Assembly: GCF_001975665.1 (NCBI RefSeq) | Contig: NZ_CP019419.1 | Span: 3,951,501-4,015,500 of the forward strand | Length of the DNA stretch: 64,000 bases | Direction: 5' to 3' | Origin: Polaribacter reichenbachii | GTDB lineage: Bacteria; Bacteroidota; Bacteroidia; Flavobacteriales; Flavobacteriaceae | Shown: positions 53,071 through 62,928 of the stretch, in pieces | Layout of the letters: each line of letters starts with the position of its first letter | How positions within the stretch are numbered: position 1 is the stretch's first letter | Position numbers and translations under genes: made by a program | Notes under the pieces: generated by a model | The model's database searches: none | Told to the model about the DNA's origin: nothing | What the model saw: the letters and a program-made list of their open reading frames with translations, nothing else

Positions 53071-54152
53071 TGACAGCCAAAACTATAGCTAACGGAATTT
53101 TAAGAGCCTTAGGAATTCTTCTCGGAATTTTTATTTTGGTTTATTTTTTATACGCAATTCAATCTGTAATTATCTACTTAATTATAGCTGCAATTTTATC
53201 TTTAATCGCAAGACCTGGTATTCTTTTTTTAAAGAGAAAATTAAAATTCCCAAATACATTAGCTGTAGTTACCACAATGATTTTAATGTTGGGTTTACTT
53301 ACTGGTTTAATTTTAATGTTTATTCCTTTAATTGTAGAGCAAGGCAGAAGTTTATCTCTTTTAGAAGTAGATCAATTAGAAAATAATTTACAGAGAATTT
53401 TTACTCAAATTACAACCTATTTTTCATCGAAAGGTATAGATGTTTTAAGCGAATTAAAAAATGTAGATTTTTTATCACAATTTCAAGAAATACCTAACTT
53501 ATTAAATTCAGTTTTAGGTGCTGTAGGTTCATTGAGTGTTGGTTTATTTTCGGTATTGTTTATCTCTTTCTTTTTTATGAAAGATAGCAAATTGTTAAAA
53601 AATGGAGTAATGACATTAATACCTAATGGAACAGAAAAAAGGTTTTCTAAATCTCTAGAAACCATTAACAATTTACTTTCTCGATATTTTATTGGTTTAA
53701 TAATTCAGATTACTATTTTATTTGTTTTTTACACAATTATTCTCTTAATATTTGGTATTGACAATGCTGTTGTAATTGCTTTTTTATGTGCATTGCTAAA
53801 TTTAATTCCTTATGTTGGCCCAATGATAGGCGCCATTTTAATGTGCATTTTATCAATGACTAGTAATATAGAACTAGATTTTCAGACAGAAATTCTACCA
53901 ACAACAGGTTATATTATGATTGGTTATTTAATTGCACAATTGGTAGATAATTTTGCAAGTCAGCCAATAATATTTTCGAAAACAACAAAATCTCATCCAT
54001 TAGAAATTTTCTTAATTATTATAATTGGAGGCTTACTTTTAGGTGTTGTTGGTATGATAACTGCTGTACCACTTTACACTGCATTAAAAGTAATTTTAAA
54101 AGAATTTTTATCAGAAAATAAGATTGTAAAATCAATTACAAAAGATTTATAA
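53070..54152 (+). CDS. AI-2E family (PerM-like) membrane protein
   Basis: 360 residues with about eight membrane segments in the PerM/AI-2E transporter arrangement: an N-terminal pair (FILVYFLYAIQSVIIYLIIA), a central soluble region, VVIAFLCALLNLIPYVGPMIGAIL (family signature NLIPYVGP) and DNFASQPIIFSKTTKSHPLEIFLIIIIGG. Despite the family name, most members are not proven AI-2 exporters and no luxS is nearby. Cotranscribed with the duplicated protein and with the methyltransferase 7 bases later. Confidence 0.88.
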   Translation: MTAKTIANGILRALGILLGIFILVYFLYAIQSVIIYLIIAAILSLIARPGILFLKRKLKFPNTLAVVTTMILMLGLLTGLILMFIPLIVEQGRSLSLLEVDQLENNLQRIFTQITTYFSSKGIDVLSELKNVDFLSQFQEIPNLLNSVLGAVGSLSVGLFSVLFISFFFMKDSKLLKNGVMTLIPNGTEKRFSKSLETINNLLSRYFIGLIIQITILFVFYTIILLIFGIDNAVVIAFLCALLNLIPYVGPMIGAILMCILSMTSNIELDFQTEILPTTGYIMIGYLIAQLVDNFASQPIIFSKTTKSHPLEIFLIIIIGGLLLGVVGMITAVPLYTALKVILKEFLSENKIVKSITKDL

Positions 54153-54159
54153 CTACTAT

Positions 54160-55356
54160 TTGAATCCGAAAATTTTACATAAGGATGTACAGCAATTTAT
54201 ACAAGAAAATTTAAAATCAGATATTACAAAACTGATTTTAAAAGGAAGTCCTTTTGACGGAATTTCGATTCAAGAATTAGCAAATCAAGTTGTTGCGAAA
54301 CAAAAATCGTTAGGTAAACTGCCAACTTGGTTTAACACAGAAAACATTTATTATCCGCCAAAAATAAGTATTGAGCAAACTTCATCAGAAATTACAGCCA
54401 AATACAAATCAAGTTTAATTTCTGGTGATAAAATTATCGATATTACTGGTGGTTTTGGTATTGATTGCTTCTACTTTTCTAAGCAATTTAAAGAAGTATC
54501 GCACTGCGAAATAAACGAGGAGTTATCAACAATTGTAAAGCATAATTATCAACAATTAAAAGCAGAAAATATTACAACTATTTCTGGAAACGGACTTGAT
54601 TTTTTAAAAAATACAAATCATTTTTTTGATTGTATTTATGTAGATCCATCTAGAAGAAGTGATGTAAAAGGAAAGGTTTTTTTATTAAAAGATTGTTTAC
54701 CATATGTACCACCAAAAATCGATTTCTTTTTTACAAAAGCAAAACATATTTTAATTAAAGTTTCTCCTATTTTAGATATTAAAAATACAACTAAAGATTT
54801 AAAAAATGTAAAAGAAGTACATATTGTAGCCATTAATAATGATGTTAAAGAATTGCTTTTTTTATTAGAAAAAGATTATGAAAACGCTATTAAAATTAAA
54901 ACTATAAACTTTCAAAAAAACGGTAGCCAAAAGTTTGAATTTGATTTCACAAACTCAGTAGAATCTACATATTCAGAGCCACTTACTTATTTATATGAGC
55001 CCAATTCAGCAATTTTAAAATCTGGTGGATTTCATCATATATCAAATCAATTAAGAGTTTTTAAATTGCATCAGCATTCTCATTTATACACATCAGATCA
55101 ATTAATAGATTTTCCTGGTAGACGTTTTAAAATTGAACATATTATTTCTTATGATAAGAAAAAACTAAGAAAAATTTTACCATATAAAAAAGCGAATATT
55201 ACTTCTAGAAATTTCCCGAAAACCGTTGCTCAATTTAGAAAAGAAACCAAAATAAAAGATGGTGGAGAAGTTTATATTTTTTTAACTACAGACTTAAACA
55301 ATAATCATAAATTGGTTATCTGTAAAAAAGTTAACATTAACTTATCATATTTGTAA
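54160..55356 (+). CDS. SAM-dependent methyltransferase with THUMP-like domain
   Basis: 398 residues from a TTG; no in-frame ATG lies near the start. The SAM-binding motif is IIDITGGFGIDCFYFSKQF, followed by CEINEELSTIVKHNY, and a DPSRRS motif (FDCIYVDPSRR) at the active site. A helical N-terminal part and a C-terminal part (about 290-398) resemble the THUMP-like domain of RNA methyltransferases. It probably methylates RNA; the target is unknown. Confidence 0.82.
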   Translation: MNPKILHKDVQQFIQENLKSDITKLILKGSPFDGISIQELANQVVAKQKSLGKLPTWFNTENIYYPPKISIEQTSSEITAKYKSSLISGDKIIDITGGFGIDCFYFSKQFKEVSHCEINEELSTIVKHNYQQLKAENITTISGNGLDFLKNTNHFFDCIYVDPSRRSDVKGKVFLLKDCLPYVPPKIDFFFTKAKHILIKVSPILDIKNTTKDLKNVKEVHIVAINNDVKELLFLLEKDYENAIKIKTINFQKNGSQKFEFDFTNSVESTYSEPLTYLYEPNSAILKSGGFHHISNQLRVFKLHQHSHLYTSDQLIDFPGRRFKIEHIISYDKKKLRKILPYKKANITSRNFPKTVAQFRKETKIKDGGEVYIFLTTDLNNNHKLVICKKVNINLSYL

Positions 55357-55396
55357 TATTTTACATTTTTTATTCTTTCAAATTCAAATAATTATT

Positions 55397-55404
55397 TATA
55401 TTTG
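55397..55404 (+). promoter_or_regulatory. -7 element upstream of the small RNA
   Basis: Exact TAnnTTTG match (TATATTTG), predicting transcription from about 55408. Confidence 0.5.
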
Positions 55405-55407
55405 CAG

Positions 55408-55482
55408 CACTTTATGTGTTTTATTTTTAGGGGTATAAGACACTAAAGCCCAAGTCTCGGTTTCTATATCGAGACTTTTTTT
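55408..55482 (+). ncRNA. Candidate small RNA or regulatory leader upstream of fdhD
   Basis: About 75 bases between a -7 element and an intrinsic terminator, with a first hairpin (GTGTTTTA 55416-55423 with TAAGACAC 55436-55443, one G-U pair) and then the terminator hairpin. No reading frame. It could be a free sRNA, or an attenuating leader or riboswitch for the fdhD/YdeP operon, which starts 53 bases later. No known riboswitch (Moco, Mg, SAM, preQ1) could be recognised. Confidence 0.5.
55452..55477 (+). terminator. Intrinsic terminator before fdhD
   Basis: A perfect 8-bp stem AAGTCTCG/CGAGACTT with a 10-base loop and a run of seven T. It lies upstream of fdhD, not after a gene stop, so it ends a leader or small RNA. 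Confidence 0.85.
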
Positions 55483-55535
55483 ATTACTAATAGTTTTTCA
55501 TTAAGTTTGTATAGAAAGAATAACTTTCCGTAAAT

Positions 55536-56342
55536 ATGCAAATAGCTAATTATCAAGGTTTAAAAATATCTTCTAATCATCTTACAAAAACTGATGATTA
55601 CTTGGTAGTAGAAGCACCACTACAAATTAACATTAACAACGAACCATATACAGTGGTTATGCGAACTCCAAATGATGATTTTGAACTGATAACAGGCTTA
55701 TTATTTGCAGAAGATATTTATAAAAAGAAAGAGCCTTTACAATTTAATATTGAAAAAGAAACTTCAACAATACCTGCTATCATAAATGTTACCATTAATA
55801 AGAATAATTTAGGAAGTGGTTATTTAAATAAACGTACTTTACTCTCAGTTTCCTCTTGTGGAATTTGCGGAAAAAAAGAATTAAAAGATTTAAATGTTGT
55901 TGGAGATCGATTACAGAAAAGCACCTTTATTTCTTCGGATGATTTGCATAAGATGTATGTAATTATGAATAACTTTCAAGAAACATTTAGAAAATCTGGT
56001 GGTAGCCACGCATCAGCAATTTTTAATAAAAATCAAGAACTTTTAACGGTTAAAGAAGATATTGGTAGACATAACACTGTAGATAAAGCAGTTGGAGATT
56101 TACTTAAAAAAGAAGCATTAAAAAATGCTCATTATTTATTAGTAAGTGGCCGAGTTTCTTACGAAATTGTTACCAAAGCTTTTATTGCTAAAATACCGAT
56201 TATTGTGGCAGTTTCTGCTTGTTCTTCTTTGGCTGTAGATTTTGCAAAAGAATTCGGAATTTGCTTAATAGGCTTTACTAGAAATCAACAAATGACCATT
56301 TACGCTAACCCAAATTATATTAATAAACTAGAGAATGTCTAA
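55536..56342 (+). CDS. fdhD: Formate dehydrogenase accessory sulfurtransferase FdhD
   Basis: 268 residues. The family sequence VVMRTPNDDFELITGLLFAEDI and the catalytic SSCGICGKKEL (C108-x2-C111) are present, with SGGSHASAIF and GRHNTVDKAVG later. FdhD passes sulfur to the molybdenum cofactor so that formate dehydrogenase becomes active. It overlaps the molybdopterin oxidoreductase gene by 8 bases, so that enzyme is its probable client. Confidence 0.94.
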   Translation: MQIANYQGLKISSNHLTKTDDYLVVEAPLQININNEPYTVVMRTPNDDFELITGLLFAEDIYKKKEPLQFNIEKETSTIPAIINVTINKNNLGSGYLNKRTLLSVSSCGICGKKELKDLNVVGDRLQKSTFISSDDLHKMYVIMNNFQETFRKSGGSHASAIFNKNQELLTVKEDIGRHNTVDKAVGDLLKKEALKNAHYLLVSGRVSYEIVTKAFIAKIPIIVAVSACSSLAVDFAKEFGICLIGFTRNQQMTIYANPNYINKLENV

Positions 56343-58626
56343 AAAAACAAATGCACAACCACCAGAAAAATTAACAGGAATTGAATTAAAAGAAATTCCA
56401 AAATCTTCTGTGGGACCAAAAGCAATTGCGACAGCATTAGGTCATATTAAAAATGAAGTTGGCGTAGTAAAAGGAATTCGTTTATTAAAAAATTTAAATC
56501 AAAAATATGGATTTGATTGCCCAGGTTGTGCTTGGCCAGATCCTGATGAAAAAAGAGCTTTTTTAGCAGAATATTGTGAAAATGGTGCAAAAGCAGTTGC
56601 AGAAGAAGCTACTAAAAACAAAGTTTCTCCTTTATTTTTTTCTACTTATTCTGTAAGTAATTTAGCGAAATTATCAGATTACGAAATTGGTAAGAAAGGG
56701 AGAATTACACATCCGGTTTATTTACCAGAAGGTGCCAATTATTACAAAGAAATTTCTTGGCAAGATGCTTTTAAGTTAATTGCTGATGAATTAAATGTTT
56801 TGGACTCGCCAGATGAAGCTGTATTTTATACTTCTGGTAGAACCAGTAATGAAGCCGCATTTTTATATCAATTATTTGTGCGACAATATGGTACAAATAA
56901 TTTACCAGATTGCTCTAATATGTGCCACGAATCTAGTGGTGCTGCACTTTCTGAAACTTTAGGTATTGGTAAAGGTTCTGTTACTTTAGACGATTTTAAC
57001 CATACAGATTTAATAATTGTAATTGGGCAAAATCCGGGAACAAATCACCCTAGAATGCTAACTGCTTTAGGAGAAGCAAAGAAAAAAGGAAGTAAAATTA
57101 TTACTATAAATCCTTTGCCTGAAGTAGGTTTAATGAATTTTAAAGAACCACAAAATCCTTTAAAATGGTTAGGTTCTGGTCAAGATTTAACCGATTTGTT
57201 TTTACAAGTTAAAATAAATGGTGATGTTGCTCTATTAAAAATCATTCTAAAATTAATGTTAGAGCAAGAAGAAAATGTACCTTATTCTGTTTTTGATTAT
57301 CAATTTATTAAAGATAAAACCTACGGAATTGAAGATTTACTAGACGATTTAGAAACCTATTCAATAGATTATTTATTACCGCAAACTGGTTTAACTTTAC
57401 AAGAAATCAAAAAAGCTGCAGATTTAATTATCAACAATAAAAAAATAATTATTTGTTGGGCAATGGGCATTACTCAGCATAAAAATTCTGTAGATAATAT
57501 TAGAGAGATTGTAAACATTTTATTGCTAAAAGGCAGCATTGGTAAAAAAGGAGCAGGTACCTGCCCAGTTCGTGGCCACTCTAATGTTCAAGGAGATAGA
57601 ACTGTGGGGATTTGGGAAAAAATGCCACAATCTTTTTTAGACAATTTAGAAAAAGAATTTAAATTTAAAGTACCTAGAAAGCATGGTTTTGATGTGGTTG
57701 ATTCAATTGAAGCTATGCACAAAAAGAAAGCAAAGGTATTTTTTGGAATGGGTGGTAATTTTATTTCTGCTACACCAGATACAGAATATACTGCAACAGC
57801 TTTACGCAATTGTAATTTAACCGTTCACGTTTCTACCAAACTTAACAGAAGTCATTTAATCCACGGAAAAAAAGCTTTGATTTTACCTTGTTTAGGGCGT
57901 TCAGAAAAAGATTATCAGAGTTCTGGAGAACAATTTGTATCCGTAGAAAATTCTATGGGAGTTGTTCATAAATCAAAAGGACATTTAAAACCTTGTTCTG
58001 AAGATTTATTAAGTGAAGCTGCCATTGTTGCTGGTTTAGCAAATGCTACTTTAAAAAAATCGACAATAGATTGGTCTAAATTAGTGTCTAATTACGATTA
58101 TATTAGAGATAAAATAGAAGCAGTAATTCCGGGTTTTGATAATTATAATGAAAGAGTTAGAATTGATGGTGGTTTTTATTTGCCAAACAATGCCAGAGAT
58201 AATGATTTTAAAAACACTTTTACTGGTAAAGCTAATTTTAGCGTCAATTTACCTTCGGATATTGTTTTAAAAGACAATCAATTTATGATGATGACCATTA
58301 GAACACATGACCAATACAACACTACTATTTATGGTTTAAATGATAGATATAGAGGAGTTTTAAATGAACGTAGAGTAATTTTTATGAATGCTGATGATAT
58401 GAAATCATTGGGATTAGAAAAACTAGATTTGGTAGATTTAACTAGCCATTTTAATGATGAAAAAAGAGAAGCTAAAGGATTTTTAGCAATACCATACAAC
58501 ATACCCAAACAATGCACAGCAACTTATTTTCCAGAAGCTAATGTTTTAGTGCCTATAAAAAGTACAGCAAAAATTAGTAATACACCAACTTCTAAAACAG
58601 TAACAATTTCTATTCAAAAAAGATAA
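56335..58626 (+). CDS. FdhF/YdeP-type molybdopterin oxidoreductase
   Basis: 763 residues. The YdeP-type opening (KYGFDCPGCAWPDPDEKRAF; C62-x2-C65) and the molybdopterin-binding blocks VFYTSGRTSNEAAFL, DCSNMCHESSGAALSETLGIGKGSVTLDD, IVIGQNPGTNHPRM and CPVRGHSNVQGDRT are present. The family is related to formate dehydrogenase H but the natural substrate is not proven; E. coli YdeP is linked to acid resistance. No selenocysteine or electron-carrier subunit is visible. Cotranslated with fdhD. Confidence 0.92.
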   Translation: MSKKTNAQPPEKLTGIELKEIPKSSVGPKAIATALGHIKNEVGVVKGIRLLKNLNQKYGFDCPGCAWPDPDEKRAFLAEYCENGAKAVAEEATKNKVSPLFFSTYSVSNLAKLSDYEIGKKGRITHPVYLPEGANYYKEISWQDAFKLIADELNVLDSPDEAVFYTSGRTSNEAAFLYQLFVRQYGTNNLPDCSNMCHESSGAALSETLGIGKGSVTLDDFNHTDLIIVIGQNPGTNHPRMLTALGEAKKKGSKIITINPLPEVGLMNFKEPQNPLKWLGSGQDLTDLFLQVKINGDVALLKIILKLMLEQEENVPYSVFDYQFIKDKTYGIEDLLDDLETYSIDYLLPQTGLTLQEIKKAADLIINNKKIIICWAMGITQHKNSVDNIREIVNILLLKGSIGKKGAGTCPVRGHSNVQGDRTVGIWEKMPQSFLDNLEKEFKFKVPRKHGFDVVDSIEAMHKKKAKVFFGMGGNFISATPDTEYTATALRNCNLTVHVSTKLNRSHLIHGKKALILPCLGRSEKDYQSSGEQFVSVENSMGVVHKSKGHLKPCSEDLLSEAAIVAGLANATLKKSTIDWSKLVSNYDYIRDKIEAVIPGFDNYNERVRIDGGFYLPNNARDNDFKNTFTGKANFSVNLPSDIVLKDNQFMMMTIRTHDQYNTTIYGLNDRYRGVLNERRVIFMNADDMKSLGLEKLDLVDLTSHFNDEKREAKGFLAIPYNIPKQCTATYFPEANVLVPIKSTAKISNTPTSKTVTISIQKR

Positions 58627-58635
58627 TTTTTAATT

Positions 58636-60168
58636 ATGAAAAAACATCTATTTATACTGATAATCTTAGTCTGTAATCAATTTATTTATGCTCAAAACGA
58701 GATAGTTCCAGAAATGAAAACCCAAAAAGCTTTTGGTAAAATAGACTTTTTGTCAATTAAAATGCCAGAAACTTCAATTCCTAATGAAGCAAATATGGGT
58801 TTTACTGGTATTCATTACAACTTAATGTTGAATAATTGGGCTTACGCAGGTACTGGAATATATGGAGCTGTTTCAGGTGAAAGAGGTGGTTTTTTTACAT
58901 TGGGCGTAAACCTTGGCGTTAAAAAATATTTTAGCGATGCTTTTTATATCGATTCTGGTTTCCATTTTGGTGGTGGTGGTGGAAAATCTGCACCAGATGG
59001 TGGTGGTGCATTTATTTTACCGCATTTTAATTTGGGTTACGATTTTAAAAATTTCTCAATAAATTCGGGTTGGTCTTATGTTAACTTTTTTGATGATGGA
59101 TTAATTAAAGGTCATCAACTAAATGTTAGTTTAGAAATTCCTTTAGACTATGAGTATGCAAATTATAATCAATCAGAAAAAGAAATAAATTTTTCTGATT
59201 TAGCAAAATCTGATTGGAATATCAATTCTAAAAAAAATTCAATGATGTTGCACCTCAATACACTAAAAATAAATGGTGATACTCAAGGTATAAATAATGG
59301 TAAAACTATAAAATTAGCAGGTTTTGAATTCGATTCTTATATTACAAAAAATTGGTTTGCCTTCTTAAAAGTAGATGGTGCTTTTGACGGAATTAAAGCA
59401 GGCTTTATGGATGTATTTTTAGGAGGTGGTTATCACTTTTATTTAAATAAAAATAACACAAACATTCTGGCAAAATTTGGAGTTGGTGCAGCTGGTGGTG
59501 GAGGTGTAGATACACAAGGCGGCTTTTTATTATATCCTGATGTATCTATTGAACAAAGAATTTTTAAAGATTTGTTTGTATCTGTAAACAAAGGTTTTGT
59601 AATATCTCCAAATGCTCACTTTAACACATCATCATTAGGCATTGGTTTAAAATATTATATAGATAGAAACGGAATTATAGCAGACAAAACTTTTACTTCA
59701 GGTAAATTTAAAGGCTTTGAAGTAATTGTAAAACAAGATTTATATTTAGATGCTGAGAGAGATAAAGACACAAATCCAACACAAAATTTACATCAGATCT
59801 CTCTGCAAATAAATTTAGATTTAAACAAAAACGTTTATGTTGCTGGACAAACCTCATTTGCTAATTTTGGTAATGCTGGTGCTTATGCAGAAGGTATTGT
59901 TGGTTTAGGTGCTAAAACAAATCCTATTGCTAACAATAAAATTACCATTTTCGGCCAAGTTTTAACGGGCGCAGCTGGTGGTGGAGATATTAGTACTGGT
60001 GAGGGTTTAATACTAAAACCAAGTGCTGGTTTAAGCTATAAATTAAACAATACTTTAAGCCTAAGAGCTTCTGGAGGTTATGTAAAAGCCAAAGGAGGGC
60101 AATTAAATAGTACTTTCTTTAACTTCGGATTAAAATATCACTTATCTTTTTTAAAAATGAACCAATAA
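58636..60168 (+). CDS. Outer-membrane beta-barrel protein with three internal repeats
   Basis: 510 residues with a signal peptide (1-19). Three repeats of about 117 residues (about 55-171, 225-341 and 385-503) each carry a G-x-G-rich turn followed by a P-x-x-x-x-x-Y/Q strand and an aromatic strand end: GGGGGKSAPDGGGAFILP, GAAGGGGVDTQGGFLLYP and GAAGGGDISTGEGLILKP. Alternating aromatic and small residues mark transmembrane strands. No family is recognised. It may be a porin-like or surface protein; 9 bases after the oxidoreductase gene, but 36 bases before GH20, so membership in either operon is open. Confidence 0.75.
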   Translation: MKKHLFILIILVCNQFIYAQNEIVPEMKTQKAFGKIDFLSIKMPETSIPNEANMGFTGIHYNLMLNNWAYAGTGIYGAVSGERGGFFTLGVNLGVKKYFSDAFYIDSGFHFGGGGGKSAPDGGGAFILPHFNLGYDFKNFSINSGWSYVNFFDDGLIKGHQLNVSLEIPLDYEYANYNQSEKEINFSDLAKSDWNINSKKNSMMLHLNTLKINGDTQGINNGKTIKLAGFEFDSYITKNWFAFLKVDGAFDGIKAGFMDVFLGGGYHFYLNKNNTNILAKFGVGAAGGGGVDTQGGFLLYPDVSIEQRIFKDLFVSVNKGFVISPNAHFNTSSLGIGLKYYIDRNGIIADKTFTSGKFKGFEVIVKQDLYLDAERDKDTNPTQNLHQISLQINLDLNKNVYVAGQTSFANFGNAGAYAEGIVGLGAKTNPIANNKITIFGQVLTGAAGGGDISTGEGLILKPSAGLSYKLNNTLSLRASGGYVKAKGGQLNSTFFNFGLKYHLSFLKMNQ

Positions 60169-60204
60169 AAGCTTATTTTTAAGAAATAATCTCATCCCTA
60201 AAAA

Positions 60205-61836
60205 ATGAAAATCAAATTTATAATTTTTTTCAGTTTGTTTCTTTTGCTAAAAACTCAAAATATTACATCACAAGAAATACATATTACACCTCGTCCTCAA
60301 AAAATAATTACAGGTAATAAATCTTTAAAAATAAATTCAGAAACACAAATTGTTTTTAATGATAACAGCAAAATTCTTGCTGATAATTTACAGCAATATT
60401 TTAAAGAAGAATTTAATTTACAATTAAAAACCACAGATTTTCAAAACCTTAAAATAAATTTCATCGATTTTAAAATTGATAAAAGTTTTGCTGATGAAAG
60501 CTACGAACTTAATGTTTCTGTTGATAAAATTTCAATCATTGCCAAAAATGAAACAGGTTTGTTTTATGGAATACAGACTTTAAAACAATTGTGTTCTTAC
60601 AATGCTAAATTTTCTAAATATGAAAAATATTTAGAATTAAAAGTGGTAAAAATAGAAGATTGCCCAAGATTTAAATGGCGCTCTTTTATGTTAGATGAGG
60701 CTCGTTATTTTAAAGGGATGAAACAAGTAAAAATGCTTTTAGATGAAATGGCGTTTTTAAAAATGAATGTCTTTCATTGGCATTTGGTAGACGACCAAGG
60801 TTGGCGAATTGAAATAAAAAAATATCCAAAGCTTACAGAAATTGGTTCTAAAAGAAAAAGCACACAAATTGGTCCTTTACAATGGGAAAGTCCTATTCAA
60901 TCTGCAGAACCGCATACTGGTTTTTATACGCAAGAACAAATTAAAGAAATTATTGCCTATGCTAAAGAAAGACATATAACAATTGTGCCAGAAATAGAAA
61001 TGCCTGGGCATTCTACTGCTGCAATTGCTGCTTATCCTTGGTTAGGAACTTCTGGAAAAGAAATTGAAGTACCTATAAAATTCGGTGTTGGTAAAGATGT
61101 TTACAATGTTGCAAACCAAAGAGTAACTGACTTTTTAAAAGATGTTTTAGATGAAGTTATGGCGCTTTTTCCGTCCGAAGTTATTCATATTGGTGGAGAT
61201 GAAGTAAAATACAATCATTGGAAATCTTCTGCTTATGTTCAAAAGTATATGAAAGAAAACAAATTGGCAACTCCTGCAGATTTACAAGTTTATTTTACAA
61301 ATAGCATTTCTAAATATTTACAAAGTAAAGGTAAAAGAATGATGGGTTGGAACGAAATTATGGGGCACAATTTACATTATTATCAAGATAAAAACGACAC
61401 AAAAACTACGCAAAAATTAGCACAAGAAAGTATTATTCATTTTTGGAAAGGAGATGTAGAATTGGCTACAACTGCTGCAAGTAATGGCTATGAAATTGTA
61501 AATTCTTTACACACTTTTACCTATTTAGATTATAGATATAAAAATTTACCATTATCTAAAGCGTATGCTTTTAATCCTGTTCCAGATAAACTAGATGCAA
61601 AATATCACGATAAAATAATTGGTTTAGGTTGCCAAATGTGGGGAGAATGGATACCTACTGATGGTGAAATGCATTACAAAGTTTTTCCTAGAATTGCAGC
61701 TTACGCAGAAGTTGGTTGGACAGAAGAAAAGCAAAAGAATTTTAGTGTTTTTAAAAAATCATTAAAGAATTTACAAAAAAGATGGACAGCCAAAGAAATT
61801 TATTTTGCTCCTGATAATTTTGTCGAAAAAAAGTAA
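60205..61836 (+). CDS. Beta-N-acetylhexosaminidase, GH20
   Basis: 543 residues with signal peptide (to about 22). A GH20b N-terminal domain (about 24-150) precedes the catalytic barrel, with HWHLVDDQGWRIEIKKYPKL and VIHIGGDEVKYNHWKS (D332 and E333 catalytic). It cleaves terminal GlcNAc or GalNAc from chitooligosaccharides, glycans or peptidoglycan fragments in the periplasm. The adjacent kinase, nucleotidyltransferase and symporter suggest that the released sugar is imported and activated. Confidence 0.93.
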   Translation: MKIKFIIFFSLFLLLKTQNITSQEIHITPRPQKIITGNKSLKINSETQIVFNDNSKILADNLQQYFKEEFNLQLKTTDFQNLKINFIDFKIDKSFADESYELNVSVDKISIIAKNETGLFYGIQTLKQLCSYNAKFSKYEKYLELKVVKIEDCPRFKWRSFMLDEARYFKGMKQVKMLLDEMAFLKMNVFHWHLVDDQGWRIEIKKYPKLTEIGSKRKSTQIGPLQWESPIQSAEPHTGFYTQEQIKEIIAYAKERHITIVPEIEMPGHSTAAIAAYPWLGTSGKEIEVPIKFGVGKDVYNVANQRVTDFLKDVLDEVMALFPSEVIHIGGDEVKYNHWKSSAYVQKYMKENKLATPADLQVYFTNSISKYLQSKGKRMMGWNEIMGHNLHYYQDKNDTKTTQKLAQESIIHFWKGDVELATTAASNGYEIVNSLHTFTYLDYRYKNLPLSKAYAFNPVPDKLDAKYHDKIIGLGCQMWGEWIPTDGEMHYKVFPRIAAYAEVGWTEEKQKNFSVFKKSLKNLQKRWTAKEIYFAPDNFVEKK

Positions 61837-61841
61837 TTCGT

Positions 61842-62918
61842 TTGAAAGAAATTATATCTATAGCTCCTGGAAGAACATGTTTGTTTGGCGATCATCAAGA
61901 TTATTTAGGCCTGCCAATTATTGCTTGTGCTATCAATAGACACATTACTTTAAAAGCTACAAAAAATAATTCTGATACTTTTAATATTGATTTACCAGAC
62001 ATTAATCAAAAAAGAACAATTTCGATTTTTAAAGATGCTGAAAAACTAGAAAAAGAGGATTTTTTACAATCCGCTTTACAAGTTTTAAAAAGATACAAAT
62101 GTATACCCAATTCTGGGTACGATATTTTAATTACTGGTACAATCCCTATAAATTCTGGTACTTCTAGTTCATCAGCATTAACAGTAGCTTGGATTCAGTT
62201 TTTGTTAAAAGCCTTTGGGCCAGAAAAATTCTTAAATCCTCAAGATATAGCGCAATTGGCTTTTGAAGCTGAAGTTTTAGAATTCAATAATCCTGGTGGT
62301 AAAATGGACCAATATAGTATTGGTTTAGGTAATATTATTTATCTAGAAACTGGTAATGATTTTTCTTTTGAAGTTTTAAAAGCACCTCTATCAGGATTAA
62401 TTATGGCAGATTCTGGTGTACCAAAAGAAACTACTGCTTTGTTAAAAAGGCTAAAAACAAATTCTTGGTTGGCTATTGAAAAAGTACAAAAAAAGATGCC
62501 AAATTTTAAAGTTGAAACTGCAAATTTTGATGATTTGCAAACCTATTTAAATTGTATTTCTGATGATTTAAAACCTTATTTAGAAGCTGCAATAGGTAAT
62601 TTTAGAGTCACGAAATTGGCTTTACAAGAGTTTAAAAAAGATAATCTAGATTTAGTGAAAATTGGAGAATTGATGAATTTACATCATCATTATTTAAAAA
62701 ATCTATTAAAAATAACAGTTCCTAAAATTGATACTATGATTGATGCTGCTTTAAATGAAGGTGCTTTAGGCGCAAAAATTGTAGGTTCTGGAGGTGGAGG
62801 AAGTATTGCTGTTTTATCACCTAAAAACAAAGAAATTGTTATTAAAAAAGCACTTTTTAATGCAGGTGCAAAAGATGTTTATATTGCTGCTGTAGATAAA
62901 GGAGCGAGAATCGAATAA
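61842..62918 (+). CDS. GHMP-family sugar kinase
   Basis: 358 residues from a TTG, 5 bases after the GH20 stop; an in-frame ATG is not near. GHMP motifs are present: ISIAPGRTCLFGDHQDYLG (motif 1), IPINSGTSSSSALTVAW (motif 2, about 101-117, ATP loop) and AKIVGSGGGGSIAVL (motif 3). It resembles galactokinase-type anomeric kinases that phosphorylate C1. With a hexosaminidase upstream and a nucleotidyltransferase downstream, an N-acetylhexosamine 1-kinase is likely; galactose or another sugar is possible. Confidence 0.85.
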   Translation: MKEIISIAPGRTCLFGDHQDYLGLPIIACAINRHITLKATKNNSDTFNIDLPDINQKRTISIFKDAEKLEKEDFLQSALQVLKRYKCIPNSGYDILITGTIPINSGTSSSSALTVAWIQFLLKAFGPEKFLNPQDIAQLAFEAEVLEFNNPGGKMDQYSIGLGNIIYLETGNDFSFEVLKAPLSGLIMADSGVPKETTALLKRLKTNSWLAIEKVQKKMPNFKVETANFDDLQTYLNCISDDLKPYLEAAIGNFRVTKLALQEFKKDNLDLVKIGELMNLHHHYLKNLLKITVPKIDTMIDAALNEGALGAKIVGSGGGGSIAVLSPKNKEIVIKKALFNAGAKDVYIAAVDKGARIE

Positions 62919-62928
62919 ATAAAATACT

